NCBI GenBank assembly: GCA_039621445.1
Contig: CP154956.1
Span: 89,100,482-89,164,481 of the forward strand
Length of the DNA: 64,000 nucleotides
Source of the DNA: Euglena gracilis
Lineage: Eukaryota > Euglenida > Euglenophyceae > Euglenales
Direction of reading: 5' to 3'
Shown here one piece after another: positions 59,901 to 64,000 of the stretch; the stretch's first letter is position 1; each line of letters opens with the position of its first letter. Below the pieces are notes generated by a model. That model saw nothing but the letters and a program-made list of their open reading frames with translations, did no database searches and was not told the origin of the DNA. The translations under genes and the position numbers were made by a program.

Positions 59901-62900
59901 ATCTGACCCCAGGCGGCAGCTGGCCAGACCCCCCCCCCCCCTTGGACTCCCCACCCCCTCGGGGGGGGGGGGGTCTTTTCTCTCAGGGGTTTGTAATTCT
60001 GGGTGGGATGGGGCTGCTTGGTTTGGAGAATCCCGCCAGCACTTCTTTTCAGCCAGCACCTTTTTCCAGCCAGCCGGACGACCCCCCCCCCTCCAGGTAT
60101 TTAAGAAAACCACTGCATCAAACCACTGCATCAAATCAAACACCAGCTCTGCTGCAACCAGGAATTGAAAGGCCAGAAAAATGGTAGATCTTCTGAAAGC
60201 TTCAATGAGGTTTCCAACTGCCATGCCACACCCCCAAAAAGGTGCCATCTTTTTCTCAATGAAATCGGGACGGGAGCTTTGCGCCAAAATCCAGCGCAAT
60301 TTTATTTTGGTCGCTTCAATGTTGGGGTGAGGCAGGGATCCCCACCAGGCTTTGCATATCACCGTTCCTCACTTCCAGTTTTTGAGTACTTGGCCGAGTC
60401 GTATGTGCGACGGGGGCAGATCGAACCCGACAGCATGCCTATTCAGGCTGGTGCGAAGGGGGCCAGGAAGGAAGGGTTCAACGCCCCCGCTGGCACTGGT
60501 GTGCCACCGTACACCACCTTCCTTCCAGTTCCTGCTTTTTATGCATTGAGAATTGAAGAACGTGGGAATGCATTTCTAACGGCAAAAATCATTTATGCCG
60601 TGTGCAATAGTTCATTTAACAGTGGTGTGACACCTCCCTACGGCTGGACAGGAAACTTTGTTGGCAGGTGGTGGGTGGGGGATCACCCCTCCACCCCCTT
60701 GGTGGTTGGGAGGGGTCTGACCAATGGACTCACATCTGTGTGACCCCGGGGGGGCGGGGTTCGAGAGTGGTTTGGTGGGTTGGGCCCCAGGACCCCGGGA
60801 CCCCGAGGGGGTGGCCGGCGCCACGGGTCAGGTTTTTGCCCAACCAAAGGCCGGGCTGGAAAATTTTTTCAGTGTTTTTGGCCGATTTTGGCCCGATTTT
60901 GGGTGTGTGGGTGGGTGGGTGGTTGACCCCCCTGGGATGGGGTTGTGGGTGGTAGTGGTATTTGAAAAAAAAGTGGGTTGATTTGGGCCCGGGAAGAAGT
61001 GCCCCCTCGGGGGGGGGGGGCGCCAAGTGAATCACTGATCCAACCCTCCCCACCAGGCTTTCCCGCATTTCCAGGTGTGCCGATTCTTAGGTCACTCCTG
61101 CAAGGAATTATTCCTTGCAGGAGTGCTGGGGGGTCCGACCCCCCCCACAGCACTTGGAGGGAGCCCAAACTGGGGTAGTCCAGCGAGCCAGGCCAGCAGC
61201 TCCCAGCCGAGCTGCGGACCCCCCCCCGCTGAAGTAGATTTGGGCAGCTCGGTGCAGCCAGGTTGAGGGGGGTCCAGCCAGCATCCCCCCCCCCCGGCCA
61301 GCTCCTTTTTTTCCAACCAGCCCCCTCCTTTTTTCCATGGTTGGGTCGTTTTTCGCCCCGGGTGTGTATCTTGAGATATGAAATTTTGGCAAAAATGGCC
61401 AAAATTGGTCGAAAAATGGTCGTAAATCGGGCCAGGCGGGGAGTTGCGGGAAATCAAAATGCTGTTAGATGGGGCATTTTGATTTGCTTTGATTCCCCAC
61501 CATTTTTGAGAAGTTTCAAAAAAAATTGATTTTTGACCCCAAAACAGGGCTGAAATTATGCACTGAACGGCGAAAAGTTCGGCGACTGAAAACTGGAGTA
61601 GGAGGGGGGTCCCCTCCCCAGGCTTCTTTTTAAGTCAGCAGACCCCCCCCCCCGGGGGGCTTAAAAAGAAGCCCCCCTAGTTTTGGAAGGGGGAGCCCCC
61701 CCCCCCCCCCGGAGGGGGGGGCACTCCACTTTTTTAAAAACCAGTCAGTCACTCATTTTCAAAAAACCAGCCAGTCACTACCCCCCCCGGGGGGGGGTCG
61801 GCCACTCAGAAAAACGGCCACTTTTCAGTCACTTTAGGCCATTTTAGGCCCAAAAAATTTTTCCGGCGCCTTCGGCGCCGGGGTCACTCAAGCCACTTTT
61901 GCCCACTCCTGGCCGACCCCCCCCGGGGGGGGGGGTCCGGGCCAAAAACCAGTCAGTCACTTTGAAAAAACCAGTCACCCACCCCCCTGGGGGGGGGGGG
62001 GGTTGGTCAGTGCTTAAGCAATTGCCTGGTCCCAGGGGAATGTTGAAATGGGTGGTGGGTGGGTCTGTCCTGAAAACAGAACCTATCCCCCAGCCACAGG
62101 TCAATAAGTCAATTTATGCCAGCGGCACACGTTTTTATTTTGTTCCCAAATCCCCAATCGTTCTGGCGCGAATTTGTGGGAATCCCTGTATTCAAATAAG
62201 CTTTAATCAAATTCTGGGGAAGAAGCCATTTTTTTTTGTGTTGTTTTGATTTGGCTTTTTTGCTTGACAACAACATATCCAAAATATGATCCAAAACATG
62301 CACCTACGTGACAAAAGTTGAGTAATGAAAAAAAAAATGTCCGAAAGAGGTGAAAAAATTTTTCTGCAAAGAAGAAATTTAAATCCAACCGACATTGATT
62401 TTTTTGTTTTTTTGTTTATTATTTGTGTGTTCTTTGCCTCGCATTTTGTAAGGGTCCGTGTTGCAGTTTTTCCTCTCTGAGAACCCTGGTTCCAGTGCAC
62501 AAAAACGGGAAGAAAGTTCTTCTGGACTGGACCCAAACCAACAAGGCTTTTGACAATGCTGACCTTTTTGTACCAGTGGGGGGGCAAATACTTTTTTGTG
62601 GGTTTCTTTTTTGCATTTTTCCCGAACTATTTTTCGATTTTTTTTGCTGGGAAATGTACTTAGGCTTGGGAAAAAAAAACTCCTCAATTTGACCCCGATT
62701 TTTCCTGAGACCAGTTTGTCAATTCTTGTCATCCTTGGATTTTTTGCCAACAAATTGCATAACCTTGAACATATTTTTGCAATTATGTTCCCGAAATCAA
62801 ATCAAAACAGATCAAAATACAGTTGCATGATGAAAACTTCTTCTTCGGAAACAATTCTTCTTTTCAAATTGCCATGGTGGGAGGAGGTCGACCACCCCCC

Positions 62901-63360
62901 CAGGCCTTCATGAACAGCCCTGGCCTTGGCAATGAGCTGCCCGGCTCAGTGTCTTGAAAAATGGGTTCATTTTGGCCCATCAACCTGGGGCAAAAATAGC
63001 TCAACTGGAACAAGGTGGCGCAAAGAGCAAGCTTTCAAGTGGTGGCGCTCACCGCCACCCCCCAGAATTCAAAAACCCTTCTCCTGCAATGGTGGACGTT
63101 TGGGTTTTTCAAAAAGGACAAGAAGCACGGGGTTTTTAAGATCTAAAGGCTTCCAGCACTTTTCGCCATCCAATTTTTTTGATGAAAGAGGGCAAGCCTG
63201 GCCTCACCTTGTGTTTTTTTTTTGGTTTTTGTCTCTGTTGGGTCACTGGGTTTTCTCCCCCGTGTCATTTGTAGGCGCTTTGGACTTTCAGATGTTCCCC
63301 CAAAATCTGTTGATGCGAGATCCCTTTTCAGACTTCTTCTGCCATAACCTCAATCATTGA
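35901..63360 (+). CDS. RAB23: Rab23-like small GTPase, nine-exon gene (whole span)
   Basis: Join of 35901-35919, 35967-36043, 36719-36781, 52479-52582, 54674-54716, 58089-58189, 58691-58773, 60379-60498 and 63275-63360 gives 696 nt, 231 codons plus stop. Rab GTPases switch between GDP and GTP on membranes to direct vesicle traffic; Rab23 is linked to cilia/flagella. Visible motifs: G1 GDGGVGKS (residues 15-22), switch I Thr40 in YKKTIG, G3 WDTAGQE (64-70), the Rab23-type stretch [18 protein letters not shown]4 TKID (124-127, Asn replaced by Thr), G5 TSCK (153-156), then VFEYLAE. Order, spacing and total length follow Rab23 (human 237 aa). Exon phases match at every junction. Introns 2 and 4 lack GT..AG; the others have it. 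Intron 3 is 15.7 kb. The core is very secure; the last exon is the least certain because its C-terminus has one Cys six residues from the end and no CaaX or double-Cys motif. Confidence 0.9.
35967..36043 (+). CDS. RAB23: Rab23-like exon 2 (P-loop)
   Basis: Contains the nucleotide-binding P-loop GDGGVGKSS followed by LVRRYCIQD, corresponding to the P-loop and helix 1 of Rab23 (which has RYC at the same place). The 5' end follows a clear acceptor. The 3' end has no usable GT donor. Best fit to the family length puts the cut after GAT (36041-36043), so intron 2 would start TTCCTTT. A good-looking GTGAGA at 36020 is rejected because using it removes the conserved RRYC and breaks the frame into exon 3. 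Confidence 0.88.
36044..36718 (+). other. Intron 2 of the Rab23-like gene, non-GT-AG with pairing ends
   Basis: A 675-bp intron whose inferred 5' end is TTCCTTTACG and 3' end AAAGGGGAG. Bases +1 to +7 can pair with -9 to -3 (seven pairs, two of them G-U), and the +4..+6 triplet CTT is the complement of the -8..-6 triplet AAG. TTC occurs at both junctions, so the exact cut can slide by up to three bases without changing the protein. This arrangement is what is described for nonconventional introns of euglenid nuclear genes. The interior shows no other feature I can name. Confidence 0.6.
36719..36781 (+). CDS. RAB23: Rab23-like exon 3 (switch I)
   Basis: Encodes [21 protein letters not shown] in the frame set by exon 2. 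YKKTIG contains the switch I threonine that contacts Mg2+ and GTP gamma phosphate, and the downstream DFLE is typical of Rab23. It ends in AAG followed by donor GTGTGCC at 36782. Intron 3 then runs 15,697 bp to an acceptor CCACCCGCAG. Confidence 0.92.
37735..38045 (+). repeat. Degenerate TTAGGG array 1
   Basis: About 300 bp of GGGTTAGGG, GGGATAGGG and GGGTTCGGG hexamer variants inside Rab intron 3. Others are at 38,627-38,700, 39,312-39,478 and 46,108-46,905. Confidence 0.93.
38925..39310 (+). repeat. Satellite unit (CTTGCACACACAAGGGGATTTTG), three copies
   Basis: Three divergent units of the 41.6-kb satellite. The last passes directly into a TTAGGG-like tract (39,312-39,478), an association repeated at 46.9 kb. 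Confidence 0.88.
39312..39478 (+). repeat. Degenerate TTAGGG array 2
   Basis: GATAGGGTTAGGGTTAGTTAG followed by variants such as GGGATACGG and GGGTCAAGG, immediately downstream of satellite units. Confidence 0.92.
39900..40290 (-). repeat. Tandem repeat, 108-118 bp x 4, inverted relative to 32.5 kb
   Basis: CAAATAACAAAATCCCTTCT then ATGTTGGCAACATACTC, at 39,923, 40,041, 40,159 and 40,267. Reverse complement of the 32.5-kb array. Flanking unique-looking sequence is also shared in inverted orientation (40,290-40,560 with 32,265-32,475, and 39,770-39,900 with 32,880-33,000). Confidence 0.92.
41625..42480 (+). repeat. Satellite array, about 138 bp x 6
   Basis: Unit: TTAGCACAAAGGGAGTTTGT, GGGGTGCGTTTTGGCCATCC, TTGCCTTGCACACACAAGGG, GATTTTGTTATCTTAGCGGG, a G-run and C-run, and GGAGGAGGCCGTAGGCCGAC. 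GCACAAAGGG starts at 41,761, 41,900, 42,035, 42,173, 42,311 and 42,458. Length differences are mainly in homopolymers. Continuous frames on both strands are by-products of the period being a multiple of three. Confidence 0.96.
42880..43035. repeat. CGGTCACAGGTTGCAGG repeats
   Basis: Copies of ACGACCACCCCCCGGTCACA and GGTTGCAGG; a second set is at 44,040-44,285. No coding support. Confidence 0.8.
44040..44285. repeat. CGGTCACAGGTTGCAGG repeats, second set
   Basis: Four copies of CCCGGTCACAGGTTGCAGG with TTATGACC and ATTTACGACCACC spacers. Adjacent sequence has the separate dispersed motif ATCGAAAGCCCTTTTCATCA, relatives of which are at 21.65, 22.0, 22.17 and 44.52 kb. Confidence 0.8.
45490..45720 (-). 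repeat. Dispersed repeat with TACTGTTCCCATGG ends, inverted partial copy
   Basis: CAGTGTCAGGGCACTTTTTG, GGATTCTTGGAACACAGAG and CATGTGAACCAAAAAAACTT are the reverse complement of the 22.3-kb copy. It is interrupted at 45,720 by a GGTCGGGCCGACC cluster, and its other end reappears at 45,840-45,945, which suggests the cluster inserted into it. Confidence 0.75.
46108..46905 (+). repeat. Degenerate TTAGGG array 3 (about 800 bp)
   Basis: The largest interstitial telomere-like array. It mixes GGGTTAGGG with a recurring GGGATACGGTTAGGG variant and longer-period duplication: GCTGGGGATTAGGG occurs near 46,626 and 46,868. Confidence 0.95.
46925..47385 (+). repeat. Satellite units following the TTAGGG array
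   Basis: About four divergent copies of the 138-bp family (GCACAAAGGGAGTTTGTTGG, CTTGCACACACAA), again abutting a TTAGGG-like array. Confidence 0.9.
47850..47990. repeat. (TA)n microsatellite enclosing four perfect CCCTAA repeats
   Basis: Long AT dinucleotide tracts with AACCCTAACCCTAACCCTAA (about 47,905-47,930) in the middle, then CACACACACA. The telomere repeats here are exact, unlike the degenerate arrays upstream, and on the opposite strand. Confidence 0.95.
48802..48945 (-). pseudogene. hAT transposase fragment: C-terminal dimerisation motif
   Basis: Frame [19 protein letters not shown] then [20 protein letters not shown] and a TAG stop. [21 protein letters not shown] is the textbook hAT C-terminal signature that mediates dimerisation. 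The normal protein continues past this point, so the stop is premature or terminal by decay. Confidence 0.92.
49400..50100 (-). pseudogene. hAT transposase fragment: middle region
   Basis: Reads [19 protein letters not shown], then [17 protein letters not shown] and [16 protein letters not shown], then [20 protein letters not shown], matching the family between the catalytic core and the C-terminus. About 170 residues are expected between the preceding block and TVDRAS, but only about 60 codons of unrelated sequence are present, so CPTRW is lost. A later patch, [20 protein letters not shown] (near 49,440-49,520), is the weaker downstream part. An A/T-rich stretch at 49,590-49,760 interrupts it. 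Confidence 0.7.
50194..51117 (-). pseudogene. hAT transposase fragment: DUF4371 and catalytic core
   Basis: Opens with [19 protein letters not shown] then [11 protein letters not shown]. After a gap in another frame comes [20 protein letters not shown]. Then, after a 2-base slip inside the SPD-IQNEI block (near 50,665), a 170-codon frame follows with [34 protein letters not shown] and [23 protein letters not shown] supplies an expected acidic catalytic residue, and the [13 protein letters not shown] and H-HSLNL blocks are diagnostic of the family. Confidence 0.9.
52479..52582 (+). CDS. RAB23: Rab23-like exon 4 (DTAGQE, switch II)
   Basis: Starts after CCACCCGCAG in phase 0 and encodes [17 protein letters not shown], then [17 protein letters not shown] plus two bases of a Leu codon. 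WDTAGQE is G3/switch II, with the catalytic Gln present. The [22 protein letters not shown] pattern is specific enough to call Rab23 rather than a generic Rab. The 3' boundary lies in a GTCCTG hexamer that recurs at the start of exon 5. No GT donor gives the right phase; see intron 4. Confidence 0.93.
52583..54673 (+). other. Intron 4 of the Rab23-like gene, nonconventional-type ends
   Basis: A 2,091-bp intron beginning GACCAGGG and ending CTGGTCCT at the best-fitting cut. CAG sits at +4..+6 and CTG at -8..-6, and GACCAG (52583-52588) is the exact reverse complement of CTGGTC (54666-54671). The hexamer GTCCTG spans both junctions, so the cut is ambiguous over several bases, also typical of euglenid nonconventional introns. 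It contains an irregular tandem array around TTTGCACTTTATCTC (about 52,900-53,330), also found inverted at 13,140-13,330. Confidence 0.65.
52900..53330 (+). repeat. Irregular tandem repeat of TTTGCACTTTATCTCAAAAA
   Basis: Repeats of about 20-35 bp (TTTGCACTTTATCTCAAAA, ATATTTGCCCA, AAAATATTTGCAC) inside Rab intron 4. An inverted related copy is at 13.1-13.3 kb. Confidence 0.75.
54674..54716 (+). CDS. RAB23: Rab23-like exon 5 (FSTTDR)
   Basis: Completes the Leu codon from exon 4, then encodes [14 protein letters not shown], followed by donor GTTTGT at 54717. FSTTDR-SF is a hallmark block of Rab23 between beta 4 and helix 3. At 43 nt it is a micro-exon that length-based gene finding would miss. 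It lies within about 200 bp of antisense hAT transposase sequence (54,915 onwards). Confidence 0.92.
54912..55091 (-). pseudogene. hAT transposase fragment: post-zinc-finger linker
   Basis: Contains [18 protein letters not shown] and [16 protein letters not shown], highly characteristic of TTF/DUF4371 hAT proteins. Similarity fades after [14 protein letters not shown], where CAT|GTAGCACC offers a GT donor. The next expected protein block begins at about 51,117 with no overlap, as if the two were consecutive exons 3.8 kb apart. Confidence 0.8.
55155..55424 (-). pseudogene. hAT transposase fragment: TTF-type zinc finger region
   Basis: Ninety-codon open frame. [17 protein letters not shown] and then [11 protein letters not shown] give the W-x-Cys-x2-Cys style start of a TTF zinc finger, the DNA-binding domain at the amino end of this hAT subfamily. 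It ends at a stop, and the next block resumes at 55,091 after about 60 bases, so either a short intron or decay separates them. Confidence 0.7.
55595..55830 (-). repeat. Dispersed repeat (GTGGCGAGGGGGTCC), inverted copy
   Basis: CTCTCCGAGGGGCTCGCCAC, TTGCAACCATGG and ACCCCCTCGCCACGCCAT are the complement of 21.6-21.9 kb. In Rab intron 5. Confidence 0.8.
57715..57840 (+). repeat. Dispersed repeat shared with 14.3 kb
   Basis: TTGCAAAATGACCAAATTTG then AAAGTCCCCTGAAGCAGAGG and CAATTTCCGCAATTTTTCTG; it lies in Rab intron 5. Confidence 0.65.
58089..58189 (+). CDS. RAB23: Rab23-like exon 6 (G4 region)
   Basis: Follows a long T-tract and TTTACCAG acceptor. Encodes [13 protein letters not shown], then [20 protein letters not shown] plus two bases, ending at donor GTATGG. 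The W-EKV block and the beta5 segment match Rab23. The guanine-specificity motif reads TKID instead of NKID (ACG at 58152-58154), a substitution seen in Rho-family GTPases. It is unlikely to abolish binding but is unusual for a Rab. Confidence 0.92.
58691..58773 (+). CDS. RAB23: Rab23-like exon 7 (G5 region)
   Basis: After acceptor TCCACTAG, the first base completes an Asn codon from exon 6, giving [18 protein letters not shown], then [21 protein letters not shown] and the G5 loop RTS-KE match Rab23 almost residue for residue. Donor GTGTGC at 58774. The 501-bp intron 6 (58190-58690) is a normal GT-AG intron. The frame stays open past the donor as far as 58840, but only the cut at 58773 gives the next conserved block. 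Confidence 0.92.
60379..60498 (+). CDS. RAB23: Rab23-like exon 8 (helix 5 and hypervariable tail)
   Basis: Follows acceptor CTCACTTCCAG. Joined to the last base of exon 7 it reads [14 protein letters not shown], the last helix of the G domain in Rab23 (VF-YLAE), then a Pro/Gly/Ala-rich tail. I end it at GGCACTG before GTGTGCC because the same donor string is used in exon 3, the phase fits exon 9, and the total length then matches Rab23. The reading frame stays open to a stop at 60741-60743, so a longer exon is possible. Confidence 0.8.
63275..63360 (+). CDS. RAB23: Probable Rab23-like terminal exon 9
   Basis: Acceptor GTGTCATTTGTAG is followed by a frame that completes a Gly codon from exon 8 and ends [18 protein letters not shown]. 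RDPFS resembles the RNPFS near the end of human Rab23, and phase and total length fit. Against it: the only Cys is six residues from the end, not a CaaX or CC/CXC prenylation site. An alternative downstream exon at about 62,482-62,578 (frame [16 protein letters not shown]) can also splice in phase from a longer exon 8. Confidence 0.5.
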
Positions 63361-64000
63361 GATTGAGAATTATTGCAGGCGCAAAGCGCTGGGAGAAAAA
63401 AATTACAGTTCCAGGGGAGGGTCCCAACCCCCCCCTCCGCCTGTCAGCTGGGAAGGGGGTCCAAACCCCTCCCCCCCCGCCTGTCAGACCCCTTTTCCCT
63501 CCCGCTAAAAAAAACAAACACTCACTTCAAATTACCTGCTGAACCCAGCCCTGACAGGGTTAAGCTAACCCATTGGCGCGGGAGTCCAGTGGCCCAATCA
63601 GGGTTGTATGGGAATCTCGGTGCCCCCCCCCCCCCGGGGGTCGGTAAGCAATTGTATGCCTGGGACCCATTCACTCACCCACCCCAAAACCCACCCAAAA
63701 TCAGCAAACCTCCCCAAATATCGGGTCAACCCCAGGGTATTTAAGTCATGGCTAGGTAAGCCGGAGGGGACCCCATCCTGGGGGTGGGGGGGGCAGCCAG
63801 CCAGCAGCTCAAATCCAGCCAGCAGCCCAAATTGGGGCTGGGAGCCCCCCCCCCGGGGGGGGGTGGTCGAGTGCAATAAAGTTGGGTCCAGCCGGCCGCA
63901 GGCTGGCCAGCCAACCCAGCTCACCTATCCCTGCATTTTTTTTCTCATGACTTCCTCACCCTCAATGTCTGGCACATGCACTTGTGTGTGTGGTTTGGTG
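63361..64000. other. No gene seen downstream of the Rab23-like gene
   Basis: C- and G-runs, GGCTGTATGGGAATC-type dispersed repeat (63,603 onwards; others near 5.93, 14.49 and 36.8 kb), and CAGCCAGCAGC repeats. No polyadenylation signal or convincing open frame. Confidence 0.6.

Noticed and set aside
62482-62578. Segment [16 protein letters not shown] as an additional Rab exon
   Set aside because: It splices in phase from a longer exon 8 but makes the protein too long and has no in-phase route to the RDPFS exon; kept only as an alternative.

Overview
This window is nuclear DNA of a gene-poor, repeat-rich eukaryote, most likely a euglenid flagellate. That assignment is an inference. It rests on one recognisable gene, a Rab23-family small GTPase, whose exons are scattered over about 27.5 kb. 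Most of its introns have GT..AG ends, but two do not. Those two have ends that can pair with each other, with complementary triplets at about +4..+6 and -8..-6, as described for euglenid nonconventional introns. Interstitial TTAGGG-type arrays, very long introns and G/C homopolymer tracts fit but prove nothing alone.

Layout. Bases 1-35,900 are mostly low-complexity and dispersed-repeat DNA. They hold isolated minus-strand segments that read like exons (open, mixed codons, acceptor/donor-like ends): about 4.7 kb, 7.0-13.6 kb, 15.4 kb, 18.0 kb, 28.1 kb and 29.7-31.2 kb. I do not recognise these proteins and could not join them into verified transcripts. From 35,901 to 63,360 the plus strand carries the Rab23-like gene in nine inferred exons that join to 231 codons (human Rab23 has 237). 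Intron 3 (36,782-52,478, 15.7 kb) is packed with tandem satellites, degenerate telomere-like arrays, palindromic GTCGGCCGAC and GGTCGGGCCGACC clusters, and a kilobase-scale unit present in inverted orientation elsewhere.

A degraded hAT-superfamily transposase (TTF zinc finger, DUF4371/RNase H-like core, hAT C-terminal dimerisation motif) lies on the minus strand from 55,424 to 48,802. Its pieces are interleaved with Rab exons 4 and 5: the amino-terminal part is in Rab intron 5 and the core in Rab intron 3. The last 640 bases show no gene.

The single biological story I can support is an intact-looking Rab23 GTPase, probably for flagellar/endomembrane traffic, split by very large repeat-filled introns of two mechanistic types, with a dead transposase interdigitated on the opposite strand. 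No rRNA, tRNA, CRISPR or bacterial operon features were seen.
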